Below, piece by piece: positions 18,150-27,129 of a stretch of DNA of 64,000 nucleotides (the stretch's first letter is position 1; each line of letters opens with the position of its first letter). A program made the position numbers and the translations under genes. The notes beneath the pieces were generated by a model. It did no database searches and was not told the origin of the DNA. It was given only the letters and a program-made list of their open reading frames with translations. The stretch lies in NCBI GenBank assembly GCA_910589305.1, contig CAJUTV010000006.1, positions 1 to 64,000 of the forward strand, in the 5' to 3' direction. Source of the stretch: an uncultured Lachnospira sp. (GTDB taxonomy: Bacteria; Bacillota; Clostridia; Lachnospirales; Lachnospiraceae).

Positions 18150-19031
18150 ATGAAAAATGTTACAATTGCTGCCATTCAAATGGCATGTAATTCAATGGAG
18201 CCTAATACAAATATAATAAAAGCGGAACGTTTTGTTCGAGCCGCAAAAGATAAAGGTGCAAATATTATACTTTTGCCGGAACTTTTTGAGACAAAATATT
18301 TTTGTCAAGAAAGAAATTATGAATATTACAATTTAGCTACGGATGTTGACAGTAACCCTGCAATCAAACACTTTTCAAAGGTATGTGCAGAGCTTTCTAT
18401 CGTTATGCCAGTCAGTTTTTTTGAAAAAAGCAACAATACAACATTTAATTCCATTGCTATGATTGATGCAGATGGAAGCATTTTAGGCATTTACAGAAAA
18501 ACACATATACCAGACGACCATTATTATCAAGAAAAATTTTATTTTACACCTGGAAATACTGGTTTTAAAGTATGGGATACTGCTTATGGCAAAGTAGGTG
18601 TTGGAATTTGTTGGGACCAATGGTTTCCAGAAGCGGCAAGATGTATGACTCTTATGGGAGCTGATATCCTAATGTACCCTACTGCTATTGGTTCTGAACC
18701 AATCCTTGAATGTGACAGTCAACCGCATTGGCGCCGAGTTATGCAAGGTCATGCTGCTGCCAATATTATACCTATAGTTGCTGCTAACCGCATAGGTAAA
18801 GAGGATGTTATACCTAGTGATGAAAATGGTTATCAATCATCAAGTCTTACCTTTTATGGCTCATCTTTTATAACAAATGAAACTGGTGAAATTATACAAC
18901 AGCTTAATAAAAATGAAGAAGGATTTATATGCGCCACTGTCGATTTGGATTCTATAAAACAAATGCGTCTTAGCTGGGGACTTTTTCGAGACAGAAGACC
19001 TGAATGTTATAACGATATACATAAAGCCTAA
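18150..19031 (+). CDS. aguB: N-carbamoylputrescine amidase
   Basis: This nitrilase-family enzyme converts N-carbamoylputrescine to putrescine, CO2 and ammonia. The 293 residues carry the Glu-Lys-Cys triad: E44 in LLPELFE, K117 in YRKTHIPD and C154 in GICWDQWFPEAAR. The start at 18150 is chosen by alignment to the usual VTIAAIQMACN opening and a GGGG stretch just upstream; the longer frame adds 28 residues without family support. It completes the pathway begun by aguA and is probably in the same transcript. Confidence 0.94.
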   Translation: MKNVTIAAIQMACNSMEPNTNIIKAERFVRAAKDKGANIILLPELFETKYFCQERNYEYYNLATDVDSNPAIKHFSKVCAELSIVMPVSFFEKSNNTTFNSIAMIDADGSILGIYRKTHIPDDHYYQEKFYFTPGNTGFKVWDTAYGKVGVGICWDQWFPEAARCMTLMGADILMYPTAIGSEPILECDSQPHWRRVMQGHAAANIIPIVAANRIGKEDVIPSDENGYQSSSLTFYGSSFITNETGEIIQQLNKNEEGFICATVDLDSIKQMRLSWGLFRDRRPECYNDIHKA

Positions 19032-19050
19032 AATGAACAATTGTGAGCTG

Positions 19051-19109
19051 TTTATAAAACTTACAGTTTATAAAACTTGTTATTTATAAAACTTACAGTT
19101 TATAGAACT
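19051..19109. repeat. 27-bp direct repeat upstream of plsC
   Basis: TTTATAAAACTTACAGTTTATA plus five more bases occurs at 19051-19077 and again at 19083-19109 with one mismatch, 32 bp apart. It fills the gap between aguB and plsC. It may be a double protein-binding site or a small tandem duplication. Confidence 0.7.
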
Positions 19110-19138
19110 CGCAGGCTGAAAAAATGGAGGATTTTAAA

Positions 19139-19888
19139 ATGATACGAGTAATTTTAGTAGCTTTATTTATGCTGATTGTTTTTATTGTAAGCCTAATTAT
19201 GCTGCCTTTAGAATGGCTTATAGGCAAGATAAATATAAATGTCAAAGATATCAGTTCTCTACGAATGGTTCAAGCTATTTTTAAAGTTGTCCTTTTTATA
19301 AGCGGAACCAAAATAACCATCATTGGCAAAGAGAATATTCCTATTGGTGAATCTGTTTTATTTGTTGGCAACCACAGAGGAAATTTTGATACCGTTATAG
19401 CTTACAGTATTATGCCTAATATTACTGGTTTTATCGCAAAAAAAGAAATGAACAAAGTGCCTATTATACGTGTTTGGATGCGCTATCTGTACTGTCTTTT
19501 ACTAGACCGTCAAAATCCAAAAGAAGGTTTAAAAACGATTTTAAAAGGTATTGAATATTTAAAAAATGGCAAATCTATTGTTATATTTCCTGAGGGAACA
19601 CGCAATGATGGTGATGGTGTTTTAAAATTTCACGGGGGAAGTTTTAAACTTGCAGAAAAAAGCAACTGCAAAATTATTCCTATGGTACAAAATAATACCG
19701 AAAATATTTTAGAAACACATATGCCATTTATTAAACGAACACACACTATTATTGAATTTGGAAAGCCGATTGACGTTGCTTCTATGTCTAAAGAAGAACG
19801 CCGCAATCTACCAGATATTACTTACAATATTGTAAAAGATATATACGAACATAATAAATGTCTTATCAATCAATCAAATGCCCTATAA
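19139..19888 (+). CDS. plsC: 1-acyl-sn-glycerol-3-phosphate acyltransferase family
   Basis: This PlsC-family enzyme should transfer an acyl chain to lysophosphatidic acid at the membrane. Residues 1-25 are a hydrophobic anchor. The catalytic HX4D motif is HRGNFD (H79, D84), and the glycerol-phosphate-binding motif is FPEGTR near residue 150. The 249-residue length fits. GGAGG lies just before the ATG at 19139, and an in-frame ATG overlapping the Shine-Dalgarno at 19124 is rejected. Family members vary in substrate, so the exact acceptor is not certain. Confidence 0.9.
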   Translation: MIRVILVALFMLIVFIVSLIMLPLEWLIGKININVKDISSLRMVQAIFKVVLFISGTKITIIGKENIPIGESVLFVGNHRGNFDTVIAYSIMPNITGFIAKKEMNKVPIIRVWMRYLYCLLLDRQNPKEGLKTILKGIEYLKNGKSIVIFPEGTRNDGDGVLKFHGGSFKLAEKSNCKIIPMVQNNTENILETHMPFIKRTHTIIEFGKPIDVASMSKEERRNLPDITYNIVKDIYEHNKCLINQSNAL

Positions 19889-19893
19889 TTTTC

Positions 19894-19922
19894 TTGTTTA
19901 AACGCTTTTGCTATGTTACAAT
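19894..19922 (+). promoter_or_regulatory. Sigma-A promoter of the 147-aa gene and pncB
   Basis: TTGTTT and TACAAT are separated by 17 nt, 36 nt before the start codon of the next gene. Confidence 0.5.
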
Positions 19923-19957
19923 ATTTGGGATTTATTTATAATTAGGAGGGTTTAACA

Positions 19958-20401
19958 ATGCCAGTTTGGAGTATTGTATTGTTAGTCATCATAGCTGTGC
20001 TTTTGGTAGCATTTATTGCTTTGTTTTTCTTTGCAAATAAGCTCAAAAAAAAGCAAGATGCTCAACAGGAACAGATTGATGCTGCCAAACAAATTATGTC
20101 TATGCTTGTCATAGATAAAAAGAAAATGAAGCTAAAAGAGTCTGGTCTGCCCAAGATGGTACTTGAACAGACACCAAAGTATCTTCGCGGTTCTAAGATG
20201 CCGATTGTTAAAGCAAAAATTGGACCAAGAATTATGTCACTGATGTGTGACCCAAAAGTATTTGACCAAATTCCTATCAAAGCTGAAATAAAAGCTGAGG
20301 TAAGTGGTATTTACATCACTGGAATTAAATCTGTGCGTGGTGGCAAAATTGTTGTAGAAGAAAAGAAGAAAAAGGGGCTATTTAAAAGAAAGAAGGGATA
20401 A
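19958..20401 (+). CDS. Membrane-anchored protein of unknown function
   Basis: I do not recognise this 147-residue family. Residues 4-28 form one transmembrane helix, then a charged coiled stretch (KLKKKQDAQQEQIDAAKQ). A compact domain with MPIVKAKIGPRIMSLMCDPKVF follows, and the C-terminus is very basic (EEKKKKGLFKRKKG). The topology suggests a cytoplasmic domain tethered to the membrane. It lies three nt before pncB with which it must be co-transcribed, but nothing shows a functional link to NAD synthesis. Confidence 0.75.
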   Translation: MPVWSIVLLVIIAVLLVAFIALFFFANKLKKKQDAQQEQIDAAKQIMSMLVIDKKKMKLKESGLPKMVLEQTPKYLRGSKMPIVKAKIGPRIMSLMCDPKVFDQIPIKAEIKAEVSGIYITGIKSVRGGKIVVEEKKKKGLFKRKKG

Positions 20402-20404
20402 TAA

Positions 20405-21850
20405 TTGCGTAATTTAACTCTTTTGACAGACTTTTATGAATTGACAATGATGCAAGGCTATTTTAAAAGTGGTAACAATCGTACTGTGATATTTGATGCA
20501 TTTCACAGAAAAAATCCTTGTGATGGCGGATATGCTATTTCTTGCGGTTTAAATGAAGTCATTGATTATATAAAAAATCTAAATTTTACTTACGATGATA
20601 TCAGCTATCTTAAAGGACTTCATGTCTTTGATGCCGATTTTTTGGACTACTTAAGCGGTTTTCATTTTACAGGTGATATTTATGCAATCCCTGAAGGAAC
20701 TGTTATATTTCCTAAAGAACCTATTGTCAAAGTTATTGCTCCTATTATGGAAGCTCAGCTTATTGAGACAGCTATTCTTAATATTATTAACCATCAAAGC
20801 CTTATTGCAACAAAAGCAGCACGTGTATGTTATGCTGCCAAAGGCGATGGTATTATGGAGTTTGGACTAAGACGTGCACAGGGACCTGATGCTGGCATAT
20901 ATGGTGCTAGAGCCGCTGTTATTGCTGGCTGTGTTGGTACAAGCAATGTACTTGCTGGCAAAATGTTTGATGTTCCTGTAAAAGGAACTCATGCACATAG
21001 CTGGATTATGAGTTTTCAAGATGAATATACAGCCTTTAAAACATATGCTAATCTTTATCCACAAGCTTGTATTCTTCTTGTTGATACTTATGATACATTG
21101 CGTTCAGGCGTGCCTAATGCAATCAAAGTATTTAAAGAGATGCGTGAAGCTGGAACGCTGTCAAAAGGTTACGGAATACGTCTTGATTCTGGCGACCTTG
21201 CATATCTTTCTAAAAAAGCCCGTCGAATGTTAGATGATGCTGGTTTTCCAGATGCAATTATATCTGCTTCTAGCGACCTTGATGAGTATCTTATTGATTC
21301 TCTTAAAACACAGGGCGCAGCAATTACCTCTTGGGGGGTTGGCACCAATCTTATTACATCAAAAGATAACCCTGCATTTGGGGGTGTATATAAACTTGCT
21401 GCTGTTATGAATGATGATGGAACTTTTACACCAAAAATTAAATTATCAGAAAATTCTGAAAAAATTACAAATCCAGGAAACAAGACTATATACAGAATAT
21501 ATGACAATGAAGGAATGATAAAAGCAGACTTAATTGCTCTCACTGATGAACAATATAATGAAACAAATCCGCTTCTTCTTTTTGACCCTGTTGAAACTTG
21601 GAAAAAAACATTACTAAATCCTGGAGAATATACCATGCGAGAAATTATGGTACCTGTGTTTATCAAAGGAGAATGTATCTATGAAACTCCTGATGTAATG
21701 GATATACAGGCATATTGTAAAAAAGAAATGTCTACATTATGGGAAGAATCAAAGCGTTTAATCAACCCACAAGAAGTGCACATTGACCTTTCAAAAAAAC
21801 TTTATGATGTTAAAAGAGCATTGCTTGATAATTATGGAGTAGTAGATTGA
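20405..21850 (+). CDS. pncB: Nicotinate phosphoribosyltransferase
   Basis: The enzyme makes nicotinate mononucleotide from nicotinate and PRPP in NAD salvage. The 481-residue length and landmarks fit the family: LTDFYELTMMQGYF at the N-terminus, EFGLRRAQGPDAG, the phosphorylated-histidine region GTHAHSWIMSF, LLVDTYDTL, and RLDSGDLAYLS. The start is TTG with AAGGGA nine nt upstream. A strong terminator follows. Confidence 0.96.
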   Translation: MRNLTLLTDFYELTMMQGYFKSGNNRTVIFDAFHRKNPCDGGYAISCGLNEVIDYIKNLNFTYDDISYLKGLHVFDADFLDYLSGFHFTGDIYAIPEGTVIFPKEPIVKVIAPIMEAQLIETAILNIINHQSLIATKAARVCYAAKGDGIMEFGLRRAQGPDAGIYGARAAVIAGCVGTSNVLAGKMFDVPVKGTHAHSWIMSFQDEYTAFKTYANLYPQACILLVDTYDTLRSGVPNAIKVFKEMREAGTLSKGYGIRLDSGDLAYLSKKARRMLDDAGFPDAIISASSDLDEYLIDSLKTQGAAITSWGVGTNLITSKDNPAFGGVYKLAAVMNDDGTFTPKIKLSENSEKITNPGNKTIYRIYDNEGMIKADLIALTDEQYNETNPLLLFDPVETWKKTLLNPGEYTMREIMVPVFIKGECIYETPDVMDIQAYCKKEMSTLWEESKRLINPQEVHIDLSKKLYDVKRALLDNYGVVD

Positions 21851-21861
21851 TTTTACTAAAG

Positions 21862-21891
21862 TCAAATCAGATATTCGCAATCCGCTGCTTG
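21862..21891 (+). repeat. IS200/IS605-like element, left-end fragment (copy C)
   Basis: Only the left end is present, beginning TCAAATCAGATATTCGCAAT and continuing CCGCTGCTTG. It lies directly after the pncB stop codon. Confidence 0.6.
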
Positions 21892-21920
21892 TTTTTTATA
21901 ATTAAGTATATTCTAATACA

Positions 21921-21950
21921 AAAAGCTTCCGTTTTAAGCGGAAGCTTTTT
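21921..21950 (+). terminator. Terminator of pncB
   Basis: AAGCTTCCG pairs with CGGAAGCTT across a 7-nt loop and is followed by T5. The A4 on the left allows use from both strands. Confidence 0.9.
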
Positions 21951-22018
21951 GTTCAAATTATAGTTATTTTATATAATTTTTAAAACGAAACAAAGATTAT
22001 CAAAAAAATATATTCTCT

Positions 22019-22435
22019 CTAATCAAAAAACAAGCCCTGTATGATATTAACAAATGTACCTGTTTCTTTTATTGCATGAGATTTTCCATACCACCACATA
22101 GTAGTATTATTTGCACAAATCTTTATCTCACTTCCATCTTTAAGATGGTATATCATATCAATTATAGGACTGCCTTCTGTTTGTCCCCAAAGCTGATAAT
22201 TTAAAAGATTTGCAGATTTTACTAAAATTTCTATTGTTTTATTATCTGTAATTTCTCTTTTTTGTGTTTCATTATAAATAATAGTAACACTTTTTACATC
22301 CTCTTTTTTGGGTAATCCTATAAGAGGGATTCCATGAAATAAAATCCATATAACTACATTTAATACACAGCTTACAATAATAACAAATAAGGTATTCCAT
22401 AAAACAAATTTCCCTCCCTTTTTTTCTTTTTTCAT
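22019..22435 (-). CDS. Small membrane-anchored protein, possibly DUF5301-like
   Basis: This 138-residue protein has one transmembrane helix near residues 12-34. An extracytoplasmic domain of about 95 residues then contains KKEDVKSVTIIYNE, DMIYHLKDGSEIKIC and TMWWYGKSHAI. The PKKEDVKSVTI start of the domain recalls DUF5301 proteins, but I am unsure of that assignment. The start at 22435 has AAAGGA at a workable distance; an ATG at 22444 is too close to it. No functional context is evident. Confidence 0.6.
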   Translation of the reverse strand: MKKEKKGGKFVLWNTLFVIIVSCVLNVVIWILFHGIPLIGLPKKEDVKSVTIIYNETQKREITDNKTIEILVKSANLLNYQLWGQTEGSPIIDMIYHLKDGSEIKICANNTTMWWYGKSHAIKETGTFVNIIQGLFFD

Positions 22436-22536
22436 CAATATCATTTCCTTTAATCGTTAATTTACAATTTTTTAATTGGACGGATTTTTTAAAACCCGCC
22501 ACTAAATCACTTTATAGAATCCTTATAAATTGTGCT

Positions 22537-23934
22537 TTAATGTGTCAAGAAGAACATCAATGTAAATAATCCTGCTATAATCCACGTAAAAGGTTTAATA
22601 TCTTTTACATTGCTAGTAAATACTTTAATTAATATATAAGAAATCAATCCAAATGCAATACCATAACTAATATTATAGGTAAAACACATAAATGCTATTG
22701 TTAAAAATGCTGGGACTGCAATTGATATATCTTTCCAATTAATGTCTGTAACACATCCCATCATTAAAACACCAACATAAATCAAAGCGGCTGCAGTTGC
22801 ACTGCCAGGTATCAAGGCAGCAACTGGACTTAAAAACATAGCAATAAAAAACAATATTCCTGTTGTAAAAGAGGCTAGTCCTGTCCTTCCTCCTTCTGCA
22901 ACGCCTGATGAAGACTCCACAAAAGTAGTAACAGTCGATGTTCCGCACACAGCACCTGCACATGTAGCAATTGCATCTGAAAGCATAGCTTTTTCAAAGT
23001 TTGGTACATTGCCATCTTTATCCAGCATACCACCTCTTGCACAAGCACCGTAAAGCGTTCCAAGCGTATCAAACATGTCCACCATACATAATGCTAATGC
23101 TGAAGTAGCAATGACTAAAATAAGGTCTGCACTAGAATGTGATGACAAATATGCTGTAAAATCAAAACCCTCTGTAAATACTTTTGCAAAAGATTCTCTT
23201 CCCCAATCACCAAAAGCAGTAAATGGATTAAAATTAAGAGAACTAAAAAATCCATCATAAAATCCTGAAACAGTAAAACCGAGCACATAATAAATGCCTG
23301 TACCGCCAACAATTCCCCATAATACTGCACCTTTAATTTTTCTATAAGATAATACAGCAATAATCACTAAAGAAGCTATTGTCACCAATCTAGGCATAAT
23401 CTGTCCCCAAGTAACACCTTCTTTTAAGAGATTAAAAGATGATAAATTGACTAATGTTGCTTCATCATTAACTACCAATCCGGCATTTTGTAGTCCCAAA
23501 AATGCTATAAATAATCCTAAGCCTGCTGGTATGGCAATTCGCACACAATCAGGAATGGCATTAAACAATTTTGCTCTGATTCCTGTTAATGTAAGGACAA
23601 CAAATATAATGCCATCTAATAATACAAGAACCAACGCATTGGCATAGCTAAGACCAAATGAAAAACAAATCGTATATACAAAAAACGCATTTAGTCCCAT
23701 ACCTGTAGCTAATCCTAGTGGCAAATTGGCTAAAAGAGCCATACACATTGTTCCTACAACTGCCGATATTGCAGTGGCAATATATATCGCATTGTAAGAA
23801 ACCCCGCTCAAATTTGAGAACATATCTGCATTGACCATAAGAATATAAGCCATTGCCATAAATGTTGTAATTCCAGCCATAATTTCAATTTTGACTGTTG
23901 AGCCTTTTTCTTTCACTCTGAAAAAATTTTCCAT
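22537..23934 (-). CDS. NCS2 purine permease (AzgA/PbuG type)
   Basis: The 465-residue protein has the hallmarks of the AzgA-like hypoxanthine/guanine/adenine permeases: MAGITTFMAMAYILMVNADMF at the N-terminus, GLGLNAFF-type GMGLNAFFVYT, and DMFDTLGTLYGACARGGM. It also carries a TTFVESSSGVAEGGRTGL substrate-binding region. About fourteen hydrophobic segments are present. It should import purine bases by proton symport; which base is preferred is not readable. No purine riboswitch core was found upstream, but a hairpin sits next to the ribosome-binding site. Confidence 0.92.
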   Translation of the reverse strand: MENFFRVKEKGSTVKIEIMAGITTFMAMAYILMVNADMFSNLSGVSYNAIYIATAISAVVGTMCMALLANLPLGLATGMGLNAFFVYTICFSFGLSYANALVLVLLDGIIFVVLTLTGIRAKLFNAIPDCVRIAIPAGLGLFIAFLGLQNAGLVVNDEATLVNLSSFNLLKEGVTWGQIMPRLVTIASLVIIAVLSYRKIKGAVLWGIVGGTGIYYVLGFTVSGFYDGFFSSLNFNPFTAFGDWGRESFAKVFTEGFDFTAYLSSHSSADLILVIATSALALCMVDMFDTLGTLYGACARGGMLDKDGNVPNFEKAMLSDAIATCAGAVCGTSTVTTFVESSSGVAEGGRTGLASFTTGILFFIAMFLSPVAALIPGSATAAALIYVGVLMMGCVTDINWKDISIAVPAFLTIAFMCFTYNISYGIAFGLISYILIKVFTSNVKDIKPFTWIIAGLFTLMFFLTH

Positions 23935-23949
23935 AGGTTCTCCATTTCT

Positions 23950-23990
23950 ACACTGCTCTTATAAACGATAAATTTTATATAAGACAGTGT
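23950..23990 (-). promoter_or_regulatory. 5' leader hairpin of the purine permease
   Basis: On the minus strand ACACTGTCTTATA pairs with TATAAGAGCAGTGT with a single bulge. The stem ends a few nt before the GGAG Shine-Dalgarno. It lacks the conserved loops of a purine riboswitch, so it is either an operator dyad or a simple translational hairpin. Confidence 0.5.
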
Positions 23991-24208
23991 TTAAATATAA
24001 AATATATGATTATAATACCATATTATTGCATAAATTTGGAATAAAATTTATCTTTTTTTTATTTATTTTGCATAATATATTAATCTGCTATTTCTATGCT
24101 GCTTTTTATATTGAAAACACATAAACTTTTTAGCAGCTTTGTCAAATAATGTACAGATACTAATTCTTTATATATGAGATAGAACAAAGCATTAAAAACT
24201 TAAAATTT

Positions 24209-24712
24209 TTATAATGGTTCTATGATTATATCAATCTTAGACATTGACATATGTTCTTTTTCCATAGATAAATCATACTCTATGCTTATAAATATCATAT
24301 TTTGTTTTGTTTTGATATTAATGCTTTTCGTATCTATCACCATATTGATTTTTCCATAAGGTGTATTATAAATACTTTCTGTTTTTACTTTTTCTATAAA
24401 TGTCATTTTGCTATTTACAATACCTTTTTTTATTATCTCTATCTTAATTTCATCAATATTATTATCAATCTTTAACAAATTATTACTCACTACCTGTGTT
24501 TCAATTTCTTCAACATATTTTATATATATCTGCCTGCCAATTTTTTGATAAAGTCCTTTACATTCTGTCTCAACTATATTTTCTATTGATTCTTGACAAT
24601 CTACATTTTTAAAACTAGATGATATACTTGGTATATCACTATTAATGTTTTTGTGTACACCTTTTATTTTAATTCGCACTTCTTTTTTTGTATTATTTTC
24701 TATATCAATCAT
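24209..24712 (-). CDS. DUF1934 family beta-barrel protein
   Basis: This 167-residue protein matches the DUF1934 layout: an EVRIKIKGV first strand, a central IKKGIVNSKMTFIEK segment, then YNTPYGKINMVIDTKSINI and a terminal ISIEYDLSMEKEHMSMSKIDI strand pair. DUF1934 proteins have a calycin-like barrel and no established function. This copy is unusually rich in Ile, Lys and Asn. It lies 72 nt downstream of the small AbrB-like gene on the same strand. Confidence 0.72.
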   Translation of the reverse strand: MIDIENNTKKEVRIKIKGVHKNINSDIPSISSSFKNVDCQESIENIVETECKGLYQKIGRQIYIKYVEEIETQVVSNNLLKIDNNIDEIKIEIIKKGIVNSKMTFIEKVKTESIYNTPYGKINMVIDTKSINIKTKQNMIFISIEYDLSMEKEHMSMSKIDIIIEPL

Positions 24713-24784
24713 TGATATTTTAGAGCTCCTTTAATTTTCTATTTTTATAATATTATACCCTTCAAACTCCTTATAAGTTAATTA

Positions 24785-24967
24785 TTATTCATCTCTATCT
24801 TTTTCTTCTTTCTTTAAAACAAGACTTTTATTTAATTGGTCGTAATAAATTTTTAATCTGCTCTTTCCCTTCTCTAAATTAAGATTTTCCAAAATACTTT
24901 TAGGCATTCGGATTCTCATATCTTGCTGCAAAACATAAGTATCCAAATAAATCAATTCATTATCCAT
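24785..24967 (-). CDS. Small AbrB/SpoVT-like DNA-binding protein
   Basis: A 60-residue protein with the swapped-hairpin signature of AbrB domains: RIRMPKSILENLNLEKGKSRLKIYYDQLNKSLVLKK. It probably binds DNA as a dimer. The strong GGAGGGG before the ATG supports the start. Such small AbrB proteins act as transition-state regulators or as antitoxins; no toxin gene is adjacent, so regulation of the neighbouring DUF1934 gene or of itself is the simpler guess. Confidence 0.65.
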   Translation of the reverse strand: MDNELIYLDTYVLQQDMRIRMPKSILENLNLEKGKSRLKIYYDQLNKSLVLKKEEKDRDE

Positions 24968-25164
24968 ATTACCCCTCCATTCTCACTCAAACTGCAAATT
25001 TTAACATAAACACAAACCTATGTGTAAAAAATTTACTTTTCACACTATTTTCATTTAGTTCTATTATAGTCTAATTATAATCTATTTTTAGTCTAAAATC
25101 AACTTTTTTATAATGTTACAATGTAACATTAAGCTAATATAACTTTATATAATATAACAAAAAA

Positions 25165-25193
25165 GGCAGAACCAATTTTTTCGGTTCTGCCCT
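25165..25193 (-). terminator. Terminator at the end of the cassette array
   Basis: GGCAGAACC pairs with CGGTTCTGCC, and the A6 to the left gives a U-run on the minus strand. It lies just after the stop of the ABC ATPase gene and closes the 19-kb array. Confidence 0.88.
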
Positions 25194-25210
25194 ACCTAAC
25201 ATAATAAATC

Positions 25211-25885
25211 TTATTTAACCCTATCCTCCACAACCTTCCCATCGCATATCACAATCGTTCTATCAGTCATATCTGCTACTTGACTATCATGTGTGACAAC
25301 AATAACCGTTTTTCCATCATTGTTAATCTCCCTTAAATATTTCATTACTTCTTTTCCAGTATTTTGGTCTAATGCTCCTGTTGGCTCGTCCGCCAGCAAA
25401 ATATCACAATCTGTAACAAGCGCTCTGGCAATTGCTACCCTTTGCTGCTGACCTCCTGACATTTTTGCCGGAATCTTATCTTTAACATCGGTAATTCCCA
25501 AATAATTCATTTTTTCTTCAATGATTCGTTTTCTTTCCGACCTTTTTACATTCTTTACCAACAAGGGAAGTTCTATATTTTCATATGCTGTATAATAATC
25601 CATTAAAGCAAAATTTTGAAAAACAAATCCAATTTTTTCTTTTCTTACTTTATCTACATCTTTTCGCTTAAGCTGTGTAATATCTTCTCCATCTAATAAA
25701 TATGTTCCTGCTGTGGCAGTATCCATACAGCCTATAATATTAAGAAGCGTGGATTTGCCAGAACCTGACGGTCCCATAATAGCAACAAACTCTCCATTTT
25801 TAATGGTAATGGAAGCCTCATCAAGTGCCTTGCTGTCTTGTATTTCTTTATTATATATCTTTGTTATTTTATCTAATTCTATCAT
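25211..25885 (-). CDS. ABC transporter ATP-binding protein (MacB/LolD type), cassette 5
   Basis: The 224-residue ATPase is complete: Walker A GPSGSGKST (residues 38-46), Q-loop VFQN, signature MSGGQQQ (142-148), Walker B LLADEP and switch histidine in VTHD (H199). It belongs to the group that powers FtsX-like, often mechanotransmission-type, permeases. It is the only ATPase in the array of five cassettes and lies last, after P5a/P5b. The full-length permeases P3 and P4 have no ATPase of their own, so they probably share this one. Confidence 0.93.
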   Translation of the reverse strand: MIELDKITKIYNKEIQDSKALDEASITIKNGEFVAIMGPSGSGKSTLLNIIGCMDTATAGTYLLDGEDITQLKRKDVDKVRKEKIGFVFQNFALMDYYTAYENIELPLLVKNVKRSERKRIIEEKMNYLGITDVKDKIPAKMSGGQQQRVAIARALVTDCDILLADEPTGALDQNTGKEVMKYLREINNDGKTVIVVTHDSQVADMTDRTIVICDGKVVEDRVK

Positions 25886-26010
25886 ATCAATACCTGTGCC
25901 TTTTTTGTAATTATTCTATTAATCAATCGCCACTTTTTTCATGCTATTTATTTGTCGATTTTTACTATTTTTTATAAATATCTTTCTTTGTGCGTTTTCT
26001 TAAATCACTT

Positions 26011-27129
26011 TTAATCCACCCTCACTGCCTGTGCATTTTGCATTTTCATCACTCTATATATTGGATACATAACCGATATAATAGTTGTTATAACTAAAAT
26101 ACCTGCTAATTCTCCTAATGTTTCTAATTTGATATAAACATTAAGATACTCATTAAACCAGCCTTTTCCCAATAAATATATTGCTATAAAGAATGCCAAT
26201 GCTGTTATTATCATTGCTGCCATATCCTTTACTAACATTCCTATTAAACGCAGTTTTGAATATCCAAAAGTCTGTCTGACTGCAATTTCTTTTCTTCGGG
26301 ATATTATCCAAAAATAAGATATAATAATATTATTTACAAGACAAAATACATACACAATATAATTTACTTTTATATTCTCTTTTGCATATGTAGTTGATAT
26401 GGTTTCTTTTCCTTCACTTACATCTATATTTGCATTTGCAGATGCCATATTATCCGTGTTTATAATATTGACATATAATGTATTGTATTGTTCTTTTAAT
26501 TCGTCAATTGTATAATTATTACTGTCTATATGTATTTCATATTCTGTCATATTTAATATATGATTTAATGTCTTTTCTCCTATAGAATTAATATGAAAAA
26601 TAATCTTATTATCCCAATAATCGGTTTCACTTCCAAGAATACCTACTACTTCATATTCCTCCATACAAAAAGTAAGATACTTTCTTCCATTTTTGTCAAT
26701 TGCACTTTTATATTTATTTCTCCCTACTGCCACTACCTTTTTTCCATAATCCGACTGTTGTGTTCCTGGTATATGTCCGCTCACTAATTTATATGGAAGT
26801 TCCTCACTGACTTTTAACAGCATTTCTGCCCGAAATGCTGAATTTAATTCTTCACATGTCACTGACATTTTTCCGCTAAGCAAAATATTTCCTTTATTCA
26901 CGCCATTATTTGCCTGTGATAAAATATCTTTCCCAGATGTATTTACTTTTGCTATAATTCTATAATCATAAATTGCATCTTTTCTTTCATTTTCTTTCAT
27001 CATTGCACTGTTATATATCTGAAGCGCCCCAAAGATAGTAATATATGCAATAAGCTGTCCTACTATAAAACATATAGATACAAATCGATAACGAAACAAT
27101 GTTGTTATAAACGCTTTTATAGTAATCAC
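26011..27129 (-). CDS. FtsX-like permease, C-terminal half (P5b)
   Basis: This frame matches the second half of the 784-residue permeases P3 and P4: a first helix (FVSICFIVGQLIAYITIFG), an extracellular domain of about 210 residues, and three helices. It ends in the FtsX-like RQTFGYSKLRLIGMLVKDM and YPIYRVMKMQNAQAV motifs. A GTG at 27129 overlaps the P5a stop (GTGA), giving 372 residues by coupled re-initiation. Alternatively a -1 slip on the A7 run at 27135-27141 would join both halves. It may also be a simple frameshift mutation. It has diverged visibly from P3 and P4. Confidence 0.8.
   Translation of the reverse strand: MITIKAFITTLFRYRFVSICFIVGQLIAYITIFGALQIYNSAMMKENERKDAIYDYRIIAKVNTSGKDILSQANNGVNKGNILLSGKMSVTCEELNSAFRAEMLLKVSEELPYKLVSGHIPGTQQSDYGKKVVAVGRNKYKSAIDKNGRKYLTFCMEEYEVVGILGSETDYWDNKIIFHINSIGEKTLNHILNMTEYEIHIDSNNYTIDELKEQYNTLYVNIINTDNMASANANIDVSEGKETISTTYAKENIKVNYIVYVFCLVNNIIISYFWIISRRKEIAVRQTFGYSKLRLIGMLVKDMAAMIITALAFFIAIYLLGKGWFNEYLNVYIKLETLGELAGILVITTIISVMYPIYRVMKMQNAQAVRVD

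Noticed and set aside
23935..24000. Purine riboswitch upstream of the NCS2 permease
   Set aside because: The leader forms one hairpin but lacks the conserved three-way junction core and loop sequences.
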